Below are positions 9,816 through 17,943 of a stretch of DNA of 64,000 nucleotides, piece by piece. This DNA comes from Steroidobacteraceae bacterium. GTDB taxonomy: Bacteria; Pseudomonadota; Gammaproteobacteria; Steroidobacterales; Steroidobacteraceae. Made by a program: the position numbers and the translations under genes. Location of the stretch: NCBI GenBank assembly GCA_029266835.1, contig JAQSWD010000003.1:52434-116433 (forward strand), in the 5' to 3' direction. Positions within the stretch are counted from its first letter, which is position 1; every line of letters begins with the position of its first letter. The notes under the pieces were generated by a model. It worked only from the letters and a program-made list of their open reading frames with translations, made no database searches and was not told where the DNA came from.

Positions 9816-10556
9816 AGCCCGCGACGCCGCCGTCGAGCGGCGCCGCACGAGAATCAGGCCTCCCAGGCCGATGGCCACCAGCACCCACGTGTCGGGTTCC
9901 GGCACCGCGGTTGCAACCCGGTTCAGTTCGGTCACATGGCTCGAGAGCCGCGTCTCGCCTATCCACCCACCGTTATCGTCATACAGCGTGGCCCAGAGGT
10001 TGAAGCCCATGGTGCCGAACACATCGGTGCCCGGCAGCGCGTCGAGTTCGGGCATGACATCCCACAGCGGAGCCGAGGAAGTTCCCCAGAGTTCGAAACG
10101 GTAGTACACGTTAGCCGGCGTGCCCGCGGGTTCGGCCAGCGAGCCGTACAACGACCACTGGTCGAACAGCGCACCACCGCCGCCCGGAACATCGTTGCCT
10201 ATTCCCAGGCTCGAGGAATTCCAGCCCCAGGGCGGCGGAACCTGCAGGCCCTGCGGACCGGAAAAGCTGGCGTTTCCGCCGGTAGCCCCGAAGGCCACGG
10301 TGAATGAAAGCATCTGGTCGAAGAAGTTTTTCTGCGTGCTGTCCTGGTAGTAAGGCGCGGTGTCGCTTTCGAGAACGAACTGGCCCGAGAACGGCGTCAG
10401 GTGATCGATTCCCATGTCGACATAGAAGTCGCCGGCCCACGGCACGCTGGTGCCGTTGGTGGTGCCGGAAAATTCGTAGGTGATGGGCACTGCGCGCGCG
10501 GGCGCCGATGACAACACCGCGAACGACAACGCCGCGGCGACTAGTTTGAGACGCAT
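9810..10556 (-). CDS. PEP-CTERM sorting domain-containing protein
   Basis: 248 residues. A signal peptide (MRLKLVAAALSFAVLSS...ARA) is followed by about 195 residues rich in Gly, Ser, Trp and Asp with no recognisable catalytic motif. The protein ends with the tripartite sorting signal: VPEPDTWVLV, a hydrophobic helix AIGLGGLILV and the basic tail RRR. Such proteins are cut and handed on by an exosortase, typically in exopolysaccharide-producing species. No exosortase gene lies in the window. The ribosome site is GGGGAT. The mature part is of unknown function. Confidence 0.88.
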   Translation of the reverse strand: MRLKLVAAALSFAVLSSAPARAVPITYEFSGTTNGTSVPWAGDFYVDMGIDHLTPFSGQFVLESDTAPYYQDSTQKNFFDQMLSFTVAFGATGGNASFSGPQGLQVPPPWGWNSSSLGIGNDVPGGGGALFDQWSLYGSLAEPAGTPANVYYRFELWGTSSAPLWDVMPELDALPGTDVFGTMGFNLWATLYDDNGGWIGETRLSSHVTELNRVATAVPEPDTWVLVAIGLGGLILVRRRSTAASRAS

Positions 10557-10650
10557 GCGATCCCCGTCCGTTCTTCTTGTTCTGCTGCGGGGTCGACTTT
10601 ACGCCCCCGCGCCGTTTGCGCAGGCGTCAGTTGACATATGCAGGTGCGAC

Positions 10651-11631
10651 TCAGGCGTAGAAGAATCGCACGATGTGGAAGAACACCGGCGCGGCGAAGC
10701 AGATCGAATCGGTGCGATCGAGCATGCCGCCATGGCCCTCGATCATCACACCCCAGTCCTTGGCGCCCAGGCTGCGTTTGACCGCCGACAGCGTGAGCCC
10801 GCCGAGGAAGCCCATGATGACGATGGCAGCCGAGATCGCCGCTGACTGCAGCGGAGTGAATGGCGTGATCCACCACATGGCGCCGCCGATGGCCGTGGCG
10901 GCAAGTCCGCCCCCGACGAGTCCTTCGACCGTTTTCGACGGGCTCACCACCGGTGCAACCTTCGTCTTGCCGAACAACTTGCCGAACACGTACTGCATGA
11001 CATCGCTCATCTGCACGACCAGCAGCAGATAGAACAGCAGCAGAGCGCCACGTCCCGCCTGCCCGGGAATTTCCAGCATCAGGAGGGCCGGCGCATGGCT
11101 CAGGCAGTAGACGGTGACCATGAGTCCCCACTGCTGCTTGGCGCTGCGCGACAGGAAGTCGTCGATGTCCGAACGCAGTGCCGCGATGGACGGCAGCAGC
11201 AGGAATGCCCACACCGGGATGAACACGACGAACACGCCGTAACGCTCGATGCCGATGAGCACGTACTGCAGCGGCAGCACCATGAAGAATGACAGCGACA
11301 AGGGAAGGTGATCGCCGGGCCGGCTGGGCGTCAGCGTGATGAATTCACGCAGTGCGAAGAACGAGGCCAGCGCGAACAACACGATGGTGACGGTCGGGCC
11401 GGTGAGAAAGGCCACCGCGAGGATGCCCACCATCACCCACCAGGCATTGATGCGCTCCACCAGGTTCCGGCGGCTGGCGGCCTTCTTCTCGTCGCCCGGC
11501 CGGCGGGTCAGCACCGCGCCGGTCAACGAAGCCAGGCTCAACAACCCGACCAGTCCGCCGAACAGCCATAGGAACTCGCGCGGGATGTTATGCAGGTGGT
11601 CGAGCATGCCGGCGATCAGTGGTGAATTCAT
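10651..11631 (-). CDS. Phosphatidate cytidylyltransferase (CDP-diacylglycerol synthase), YnbB-like
   Basis: 326 residues with about eight hydrophobic helices. The CdsA signature near the C-terminus is complete: SAVKRSLGAKDWG followed by GHGGMLDR, including the metal-binding Asp residues. It makes CDP-diacylglycerol from phosphatidate and CTP in the inner membrane. The start overlaps the stop of the upstream acyltransferase by 4 bp, so the two are translationally coupled. Third gene of a cassette CDP-alcohol phosphatidyltransferase / acyltransferase / CDP-DAG synthase. That partnership suggests the accessory YnbB type rather than the essential housekeeping cdsA, which normally sits with uppS and dxr. 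Confidence 0.88.
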   Translation of the reverse strand: MNSPLIAGMLDHLHNIPREFLWLFGGLVGLLSLASLTGAVLTRRPGDEKKAASRRNLVERINAWWVMVGILAVAFLTGPTVTIVLFALASFFALREFITLTPSRPGDHLPLSLSFFMVLPLQYVLIGIERYGVFVVFIPVWAFLLLPSIAALRSDIDDFLSRSAKQQWGLMVTVYCLSHAPALLMLEIPGQAGRGALLLFYLLLVVQMSDVMQYVFGKLFGKTKVAPVVSPSKTVEGLVGGGLAATAIGGAMWWITPFTPLQSAAISAAIVIMGFLGGLTLSAVKRSLGAKDWGVMIEGHGGMLDRTDSICFAAPVFFHIVRFFYA

Positions 11632-12245
11632 GTCTGGGGCCGATCCGACAGAGCGATGACCGCGGCGCGCGCGCGTTCGCAGAATGAATCCTTGTCCTCA
11701 CCCGCGATGCGAACCAGCGGTGCGCCGAAACGCACGGTGCACACCATGGGCACTGGCAGCAGTGCACCCTTCGGCATGCTGCGATTCAAGTTGTCGAGGT
11801 AGACGGGCACCAGCTCCACCGCTGCGAACTCGCCGGCGAGCCGGAACAGGCCGCTGCGAAACTTCGCCGGTGTCGCGGTCGCGCCGCGCGTGCCTTCAGG
11901 GAAGATGATCAGCGAGTCGCCGTCACGAAGCGCGGCGCGCAGCGGATCGAGCGGATCCGCCTGCGTATTCTCGCGCGTCCGGTCGATGAGCACGGCGCCG
12001 AACCCGCGCGTGGCGATGTACTTCTTCAGCCCCGATCCCCAGTAGTCGCGCGCGGCGATGGGCCGCGTGCGCGCCCGCAGAGGGCGAGGCAGCGCCGACC
12101 AGAGGGCGAGCGTGTCGATGTGGCTGGTGTGATTCGCGAAATAGATGCGTTGCGCCGACGTGGGCCCGGTGCCGATCCAGCGTGCATAGGCGCCCACCAT
12201 CAGCTTCACGAAGCCGACCAGCAGCGCGCTCGACGGCCGCATCAT
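11628..12245 (-). CDS. Lysophospholipid acyltransferase, PlsC/LPLAT family
   Basis: 205 residues. It carries the acyltransferase catalytic motif HX4D in NHTSHIDTLAL and the glycerol-phosphate-binding motif FPEGTRG. It probably adds the sn-2 acyl chain to a lysophosphatidate-like acceptor, supplying substrate to the CDP-DAG synthase encoded next. The start codon follows the stop of the upstream phosphatidyltransferase with no gap, and its stop overlaps the next start. The three genes therefore form one operon. The shorter length than typical PlsC (about 240) suggests no N-terminal membrane extension. Confidence 0.88.
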   Translation of the reverse strand: MMRPSSALLVGFVKLMVGAYARWIGTGPTSAQRIYFANHTSHIDTLALWSALPRPLRARTRPIAARDYWGSGLKKYIATRGFGAVLIDRTRENTQADPLDPLRAALRDGDSLIIFPEGTRGATATPAKFRSGLFRLAGEFAAVELVPVYLDNLNRSMPKGALLPVPMVCTVRFGAPLVRIAGEDKDSFCERARAAVIALSDRPQT

Positions 12246-12899
12246 TCAGCGCGCCCGCAATTGCGCGGCGATGGCACGAAGCCGGGTGCCACAGGTGACC
12301 ACGCCGCCGAACGCGATCACCCAGGCGGTCAGGTGCAGGATGCACAGGTGCGGAGTCCCGTTCACATCGAAGCCGGTCCTGTCGAAGAAATAGAACTCAC
12401 CGATGCCCAGCAGGCAGCCCAGGGTCATGGCGGCCATGCGGTGCGGCTTGGCCATGGGACCACGGAAGTCCTGGGCCAGGCCGAAAGTGCCGCCAAGCAC
12501 CCGGATGTAGGCAGTGACTGCGGCGGCGAGCGCGGCCAGCCAGCCCAGCCAGGGCACGCCGATGGCATAACCCAGCGCCACGAGGAACAGCGAGTCGGCG
12601 ACCCGGTCGGGCACTTCGTTGTAAAGCATCCCCACCTTCGACTTCCGGCCGCCCTCGATGGCCACCATGCCGTCGAGCAGATTGCACAGCAGCCGCAGCT
12701 GAATGCCGGCCGCGCAGGCCAGCAGGTTCCACGGCGCCGGCACCCAGATCAGCGCGGCGGCGCCCGCGGCGGCAAAAACCAGCGAAAGAATGGAAATTCC
12801 GTCGGCCGTGAAACCGGCCCGGACGGCGGTGCTGGCGAAGAAAGCGGCCCAGCGGGTAGAGCGGCTCGCCAGGGGGCGGCGCGCTTCGGTGTTGTTCAT
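12246..12899 (-). CDS. CDP-alcohol phosphatidyltransferase family protein, YnbA-like
   Basis: 217 residues with five or six hydrophobic helices. The CDP-alcohol transferase region is NLLDGMVAIEGGRKSKVG then MLYNEVPDRVAD. In the canonical DxxDGxxAR...GxxxDxxxD motif the first and third Asp are Asn here (Asn73, Asn94), while Asp76, Gly77, Gly90 and Asp98 are kept. This may be a subfamily trait rather than loss of function. It should transfer a phosphatidyl group from CDP-DAG to an unknown alcohol. First gene of the lipid cassette, divergent from the FecI-like sigma factor. Start uncertain: ATG at 12899 used; 12938 is possible. Confidence 0.82.
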   Translation of the reverse strand: MNNTEARRPLASRSTRWAAFFASTAVRAGFTADGISILSLVFAAAGAAALIWVPAPWNLLACAAGIQLRLLCNLLDGMVAIEGGRKSKVGMLYNEVPDRVADSLFLVALGYAIGVPWLGWLAALAAAVTAYIRVLGGTFGLAQDFRGPMAKPHRMAAMTLGCLLGIGEFYFFDRTGFDVNGTPHLCILHLTAWVIAFGGVVTCGTRLRAIAAQLRAR

Positions 12900-13017
12900 G
12901 TGCCGGCCATTCTGAAAGATCGGCCGGCGATCTGTCATCAATCCCGTTCGCGCCGCGCCCGGGCCTGTGTACCATCGGCCTCCGCCCTCGGGGGGCCTTG
13001 GGGGAGTGCACAACAGC

Positions 13018-13644
13018 ATGAGCAGCCGGATGGAAGATCGCTACCTGGTGGCCTCACTCGAATTCGAGGGAGTCCTTCGGGCCTGCCTGCATCGCTACGC
13101 GCGCAACGCCGCCGATGTGGACGAACTGCTGCAGGAAACCTATGCGCACCTGCTGGCGGCCGGCGCCGCCAAGGGTCGCGAGGAAGTCCGCTCGATTCGC
13201 GCCTTCGCGCTGACCGTCGCGCGCAACGTCGCGCTGTCGTGGCTGCGGCATCGCCAGGTGGTGCCCATCGAACTGGTGGCCGACCTCGAGGCGCTCGAAC
13301 TACTGGATGAGACCGGCCTGGTCGACGAGATCGTGAACACCCACCAGGAACTGGCGCTGCTCACGCGCGCCGTGGCCAGCCTGCCCAACCGTTGCCGCCA
13401 GGTGTTCACGCTGCGCAAGGTTTACGGGATGTCGCAGAAAGAGATCGCGTCCGAGCTCAAGATCTCCGAGAACACGGTCGAACAACATCTCGCCAAGGGC
13501 ATGCGCCTGTGCAGCGCGGCGCTGGCGGATTCGCCGATCGCCGAGCGGCGTTCGCCCTGGCTGGACCGCGCGCGCCGTCGCGCCGAGCGCCAGCAAGCGC
13601 TGCGCGCGCAAGAATCGATCGCCGAACGCGTCAACGGGCAATAG
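13018..13644 (+). CDS. ECF RNA polymerase sigma factor, FecI type
   Basis: 208 residues. Region 2 (about 15-80) contains DVDELLQETYAHLLA and IRAFALTVARNVALSWLR. Region 4 (about 115-165) contains LPNRCRQVFTLRKVYGMSQK and ISENTVEQHLAKGMRLC, the DNA-binding HTH. The Arg-rich C-terminal tail is longer than usual. It is followed after 15 bp by a FecR-type regulator and then a TonB receptor, the standard surface-signalling trio in which the sigma factor turns on the receptor gene. The start at 13018 follows GGGGGAG. Divergent from the phospholipid cassette. Confidence 0.92.
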   Translation: MSSRMEDRYLVASLEFEGVLRACLHRYARNAADVDELLQETYAHLLAAGAAKGREEVRSIRAFALTVARNVALSWLRHRQVVPIELVADLEALELLDETGLVDEIVNTHQELALLTRAVASLPNRCRQVFTLRKVYGMSQKEIASELKISENTVEQHLAKGMRLCSAALADSPIAERRSPWLDRARRRAERQQALRAQESIAERVNGQ

Positions 13645-13659
13645 TCAGGCGCGCCACCC

Positions 13660-14631
13660 GTGAGTCATGATGAATTGATCGAAGCGCGCGCCAGCCGCTG
13701 GCTGGCAGCCCGCGATGCCCGCGGCGCCACTGCGGAGGAAGCGCTGGAGTTCACGCGCTGGCTGGAAGCCGACATCCGCCATCGCGTCGCCTATCTACGT
13801 CTGGAGGCGAGCTGGAAGCGCGCCGATCGGCTGCGCGAAGTGCGTCCGCTGGATCGCGACGTCGATCCCGATCTGCTGGCCGCTCCGAAGGCACGCCGCC
13901 CATGGATGGCGGCGCTGGCCGCGGGCCTCGTCGTCGCCGTGCTTGGCGGGACCTGGGCCTGGCACCAGAACTCGAGCTGGCAGCACTACGAGACGCGCAT
14001 CGGCGGCTTCTCGCGCATCGTCCTAGAAGATGGCAGCGTGATCGACCTCAACACCAACAGCGACGTGCGCGTGCGCCTCGGCGGCGAGCGTCGCGAAGTA
14101 AAACTATTGCGCGGCGAAGGCCGTTTCCAGGTCGCACATGATGAGCAGCGGCCGTTCACCGTCGCGGCCGCGGGTACCGCCGTGCGCGCCGTTGGCACTG
14201 CGTTCACGGTGCGGCTGCGCGAGAGTGAACAGGTTGACGTGCTGGTTTCCGAGGGCAAGGTGGCCGTGGCGCCCGTGAAGCCGACGCAAGCGTCGCCCTC
14301 AACCTCCGAACTCGCCGCTGGCGACGCCGCGGTCGTCCTGCCCGATCGCGTATCTGTCAGCCGCGTCGAGCCGCAGGCGGTGGCGCGACGGCTCGCGTGG
14401 ACTTCTGGCCGGCTCGAATTCCGCGGTGAATCGCTGGGACAGGCCATCGAGGAATTCAATCGCTACAACCGCCGCCAGATCCGGTTGTCGGCCCGCACGC
14501 TCGAAGCGTTGCGCGTCGGCGGAAATTTCAGCGCGACGGACCCGGAAAGCTTCGCGGATGCGCTCGCCAGCGCCTTCAAGCTGCGCGTGGCGCTCGACAA
14601 CGTCAACGAGATCGTACTGACACCACTTTGA
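13660..14631 (+). CDS. FecR-family transmembrane anti-sigma regulator
   Basis: 323 residues from a GTG start. The N-terminal cytoplasmic domain (DUF4880-like, RASRWLAARDARGATAEEAL) binds the sigma factor. One membrane helix lies at about 85-105 (MAALAAGLVVAVLGGTWAW). The periplasmic FecR domain (about 115-205) includes IVLEDGSVIDLNTNSDVRV and AAGTAVRAVGTAFTVRL. The C-terminal part (LEFRGESLGQAIEEFNRYN, then VGGNFSATDPESFADAL) is the domain that touches the STN domain of the partner receptor. It transmits receptor occupancy to the sigma factor just upstream. Confidence 0.92.
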   Translation: MSHDELIEARASRWLAARDARGATAEEALEFTRWLEADIRHRVAYLRLEASWKRADRLREVRPLDRDVDPDLLAAPKARRPWMAALAAGLVVAVLGGTWAWHQNSSWQHYETRIGGFSRIVLEDGSVIDLNTNSDVRVRLGGERREVKLLRGEGRFQVAHDEQRPFTVAAAGTAVRAVGTAFTVRLRESEQVDVLVSEGKVAVAPVKPTQASPSTSELAAGDAAVVLPDRVSVSRVEPQAVARRLAWTSGRLEFRGESLGQAIEEFNRYNRRQIRLSARTLEALRVGGNFSATDPESFADALASAFKLRVALDNVNEIVLTPL

Positions 14632-14667
14632 TCGAAACGCAGCGAGGAGCGCGGGGGCTCTTGTCCG

Positions 14668-14913
14668 ATGCGGTTTTTTCATCAGCGCCAACGACTGGTT
14701 GAATGGATGCTGCTGGCGGCCCTGGTCGCCGCGGCGGCCGTCGCCCGTGCGCAGAACCCGCCCCCCGAATTCGCCATCGACGCACAGGATGCGGACATGG
14801 CGCTGACCTTGTTCAGTGACCAGTCCCGCCTGCAGATCCTCTTCGACTACAACGCCGTTCAGGGTGGGCGACGAGCCCGATCCGCAGATGGAGCGCGCGG
14901 GCGGGCTCGATGA
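14668..14913 (+). pseudogene. 5' fragment of TonB receptor: signal peptide plus truncated STN domain
   Basis: 81 codons. A signal peptide (MLLAALVAAAAVARAQ) is followed by the start of an STN (secretin/TonB short N-terminal) domain: FAIDAQDADMALTLFSDQSR then LQILFDYNAVQGG. That is the N-terminal half of the domain FecR senses. The frame then turns into Arg/Gly-rich nonsense and stops, while the receptor plug and barrel continue in another frame from about 14850. The second half of the STN domain is missing. This looks like a deletion with frameshift, or an assembly error, in what should be one gene spanning 14668-17203. Confidence 0.7.
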
Positions 14914-17203
14914 AATCCTCGTCACGGCGGAGAAACGCGAAGAGCCCCTGCAGCGCAGCGCGCTGGCCGTGACCGCGCTGGCGTCGCAGGTCGTCGAGCG
15001 TCAGCAGATCAGTGATCTCAAGAGCGTGACCACGCTCATTCCGAACCTGCAGATCGGACTGAGCTCCACGCAGGCGGCCTTCGATCTGTCGCTGCGCGGA
15101 ATCGTCTCCACCAACCGCACGGAATTCGGAGACTCGGCGGTGGCCTTCCACGTCGACGGCTTCTATTCACCGCGCCCCCAGGGCGCGACCATGATGATCC
15201 ACGACCTCGACCGCCTCGAGGCGCTGCGCGGCCCGCAAGGCACCTTGTTTGGCCGCAACGCGAATGCCGGCGTGATCAACGTGGTGACCGCCAAGCCCGA
15301 CGCTTCGCAGACTTTCGGCGCGGTCGACGTCACCGTTGGCAGCTACGATCTTCAGCGCATCAAGGGCCATCTCAATCTGCCGGTGTCCGACACCTTCGCG
15401 CTGCGCGGCGCCGCGTTCGTGGAACAACGCGAAGGCTACATCTCGTTCCTGCCCGGCTCGAGCGCCGACGCGACCACGCCGCGTTACGACGACAGCAACA
15501 AGCAGGCATTCCGGCTGTCGGCGCAGTGGGAGCCCAACGATCAATGGACGATGTTCTCGTCCGCCGAGCGTTATGCGGATCGCGGCGCGGGCACGATTCC
15601 CGTGAGCCTCCTGCCTGCCGAAGGTCATCGCCTGCGTTCGGCGCTGATCACCTCGCCCGGCAAGCTGGACATGGTGAACGACACCTTCCACCTGCGAACC
15701 GACTATCGTTTCGAAGGATGGGGCCCGAACGACCTCTTCGAGATCAGCTATCTATTCGGCTGGGCGCGCATGACGCGCCAGAATGTCAGCGACCAGGATG
15801 TCGGTCTCGCGCTGGACCCGGAACTGCGCGGCCTGCCGAACCCGCCGCTGCCCGACACCTACGACGAGGAACGCCGAACCGAAGATTCGGAATTCGTGTC
15901 CACGCAGCACGAGATCCAGCTCAAGCCGCTCGCCGCCGAACGCGCCGACTGGATAGTCGGGCTGTTCTACTACCGTGAGAACAACACCATACGATTCGAC
16001 GTCGACGTACGCGACGACCGCGGCGACATTCCAGGCGTGGTGGACGATGGCGACGTGCGCTACTCGCAGTCCTTCATCCAGCCCGATCGAACGCTCGCCG
16101 CCTGGGCGGGCTTCAGCCAGCTGACCTGGCATGCCAGCGATGCCACGCGTTACACGCTGGGCGCGCGTTACACCGAAGACATGAAACGCGACCGGCATGG
16201 CATCAACATCGTTTGTCCGGGGCCCGGCACAACCGTCGGCGAAGGCGGCCTCAATCTCGAAGGTATCGCCACCGGTGATATCCCGTATCCGGCCGACCCA
16301 GACTCGCCCACGCCGGTGCCGGGCACTTGCCGCATCACCACGCACAACGACGCCGAGAAGACCTGGGCCAAGGTCACGTACATGGCGCGCATGGAGCACG
16401 ATTTCCGCGATGGACTGCTGGGTTACGCGTTGACCAACACGGGCTTCAAATCGGGCGTGATCCAGGATGGCGGCGCGCATGCCGACCCCGAACAGGTGGT
16501 GAACTACGAGCTCGGGCTCAAGGCCACGCTGCTCGACGATTCCATGGCCATCAACACCGTGGGTTTTTACTCCGACTACTCCGACATCCTGCGATCGCGC
16601 GTCGACTTCGACGCCAATGGACTGCACCAGCTGGCTACCCGCAATGCCACGCGCGCGCACATCTATGGCCTCGAGACCGAGCTGCTGTGGAAGCCGAGCA
16701 ATTCGAATACCGTTCAGGCCGTGCTGACCTGGCTGAGTGCGGAGTATCGCGACTATCCCACGGTGGACACGCAGTACTACGTGCCGTCCGATCCTCTTTC
16801 ACCCGTGATCAATCTTCGGGGAAACCGACTCCCCTTCGCGCCCGAGTTCACGGCCGCGCTGGTGCTGGAGCATGCCTTCCACCTGGGTAACGGCGCGCGC
16901 CTGGTGCCGCGCCTGCAGACCAAGTACCAGAGCGAGATGTTCCTCACCGACTTCAACCGGCCGTCCGACACCCAGCGCGGCTACCGGCGCAGCGATGTAA
17001 GCCTGCGGTTCGAATCCGGGCGGCCCTGGATGGTCGAGGCGTACGTGCTCAACATCGAAGACGAAGCGGTGAAGAACAACGTCGACCTGCGCGCCAGCCA
17101 GCCTGGCGCCGGTGGCGTGGCCGGGTTTCCGGGCGTAGCCCGCGCCTTCTTCGATGCCCCGCGCACCTGGGGCCTGCGGGCTAACTACCGCTTCTCGGAC
17201 TGA
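14816..17203 (+). CDS. TonB-dependent receptor (plug and barrel), separated by frameshift from its signal/STN part
   Basis: The open frame is 795 codons from a GTG; coherent receptor sequence starts at about 14880 (ERAGGLDEILVTAEKREEPL). The plug has SDLKSVTTLIPNLQIG, LRGIVSTNRTEFGDSAVAFH and LDRLEALRGPQGTLFGRNAN; the barrel ends ...GLRANYRFSD. The opening resembles receptors of sphingomonad/Steroidobacter type for iron complexes, B12 or hydrophobic nutrients; the ligand is unknown. As it stands this frame has no signal peptide and could not reach the outer membrane unless joined to the 14668 frame. The FecI-FecR genes just upstream make it the expected signalling receptor. The 3' end overlaps bufC by 19 bp, convergently. 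Confidence 0.85.
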   Translation: MTSPACRSSSTTTPFRVGDEPDPQMERAGGLDEILVTAEKREEPLQRSALAVTALASQVVERQQISDLKSVTTLIPNLQIGLSSTQAAFDLSLRGIVSTNRTEFGDSAVAFHVDGFYSPRPQGATMMIHDLDRLEALRGPQGTLFGRNANAGVINVVTAKPDASQTFGAVDVTVGSYDLQRIKGHLNLPVSDTFALRGAAFVEQREGYISFLPGSSADATTPRYDDSNKQAFRLSAQWEPNDQWTMFSSAERYADRGAGTIPVSLLPAEGHRLRSALITSPGKLDMVNDTFHLRTDYRFEGWGPNDLFEISYLFGWARMTRQNVSDQDVGLALDPELRGLPNPPLPDTYDEERRTEDSEFVSTQHEIQLKPLAAERADWIVGLFYYRENNTIRFDVDVRDDRGDIPGVVDDGDVRYSQSFIQPDRTLAAWAGFSQLTWHASDATRYTLGARYTEDMKRDRHGINIVCPGPGTTVGEGGLNLEGIATGDIPYPADPDSPTPVPGTCRITTHNDAEKTWAKVTYMARMEHDFRDGLLGYALTNTGFKSGVIQDGGAHADPEQVVNYELGLKATLLDDSMAINTVGFYSDYSDILRSRVDFDANGLHQLATRNATRAHIYGLETELLWKPSNSNTVQAVLTWLSAEYRDYPTVDTQYYVPSDPLSPVINLRGNRLPFAPEFTAALVLEHAFHLGNGARLVPRLQTKYQSEMFLTDFNRPSDTQRGYRRSDVSLRFESGRPWMVEAYVLNIEDEAVKNNVDLRASQPGAGGVAGFPGVARAFFDAPRTWGLRANYRFSD

Positions 17204-17943
17204 ACGCCGCAGACCAGCGCTTCGGCGAAAGTGAAACGTAGAGCTTCCAGCAGCCCGGCCTCGTCGAATCCCGCGACGGCCATGGCTTTGCCAAGCGGCG
17301 CGCCGGCAGCGAGAGCAGACACAAAAGAAAAGAGCGCGGGCGAAAGCCGCGCCACCAGCAGGCCTTCGTCCCGGCAGAGCACCATATACTGTTCCGCGCC
17401 AGCGGATTGATCCACAGGCGAGGCATTCTCGGCCTGGTTGGCCAGCCAGACTGAAACCACGGGGTAATCCGAGGCGCCCATCTGCAAGGACGGCTGCAGG
17501 GTGAACACCAGGTGTTCGAGTTCTTCGGGCACGAACTGTCCCAGTGATTCCACGCCGACCGCGGACCGGAGTTCGGCGACCGACGCCACCTCGCGCGCCC
17601 ACTCCAGCCGTGCGAGATCCGCCAGCCAGGCGTACTCGCCACCCGCCAGGTGGACCGCCAGAAAGTCCGCGAAGTTGCGCCCCACCCAGTGCAGATCGCC
17701 GCTGCGCGAAGGGAAACGTTTCCGGTAGTGAGCCGCAAGCTGGCGGAAGAAGTCGTCCCCCACCCGGCGCTTGAGCACTGGGAAACTCAGCGCCAGCGCG
17801 TTGCGGAACTGCCAGTCCGAATTGTTGCGATACACCGCGAGATTGGCGACCGGGCGCACGGCCTCCGCACCCGCTTCGCCAGCGTCTCTTTCATCTCGCA
17901 ATGCCGAGGCGAACGCGCGTTGCAGATCACGCAGCGATGACAT
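17185..17943 (-). CDS. bufC: BufC: DUF2063-family partner protein of the bufferin synthase
   Basis: 252 residues. The DUF2063 N-terminal part is typical: MSSLRDLQRAFASALRD, LAVYRNNSDWQFRNALALSF and PVLKRRVGDDFFRQLAAHY. It also has HWVGRNFADFLAV and YAWLADLARLEWA. In bufferin and related MNIO systems this protein pairs with the BufB enzyme and helps present the precursor peptide. Its start overlaps the end of bufB by 17 bp, so the two are co-translated. It is the last gene of the bufA1-bufB-bufC operon. No DoxX-like membrane gene, sometimes found in these operons, follows. Confidence 0.88.
   Translation of the reverse strand: MSSLRDLQRAFASALRDERDAGEAGAEAVRPVANLAVYRNNSDWQFRNALALSFPVLKRRVGDDFFRQLAAHYRKRFPSRSGDLHWVGRNFADFLAVHLAGGEYAWLADLARLEWAREVASVAELRSAVGVESLGQFVPEELEHLVFTLQPSLQMGASDYPVVSVWLANQAENASPVDQSAGAEQYMVLCRDEGLLVARLSPALFSFVSALAAGAPLGKAMAVAGFDEAGLLEALRFTFAEALVCGVQSEKR

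Noticed and set aside
10557..10650. Sigma-54 (PrsR-type) promoter before the PEP-CTERM gene
   Set aside because: No TGGCAC-N5-TTGC match is present in the gap.
12120..13310. Plus-strand frame covering the acyltransferase, phosphatidyltransferase and FecI genes
   Set aside because: Gln/His/Arg-rich low-information product; overlaps three genes with recognisable motifs.
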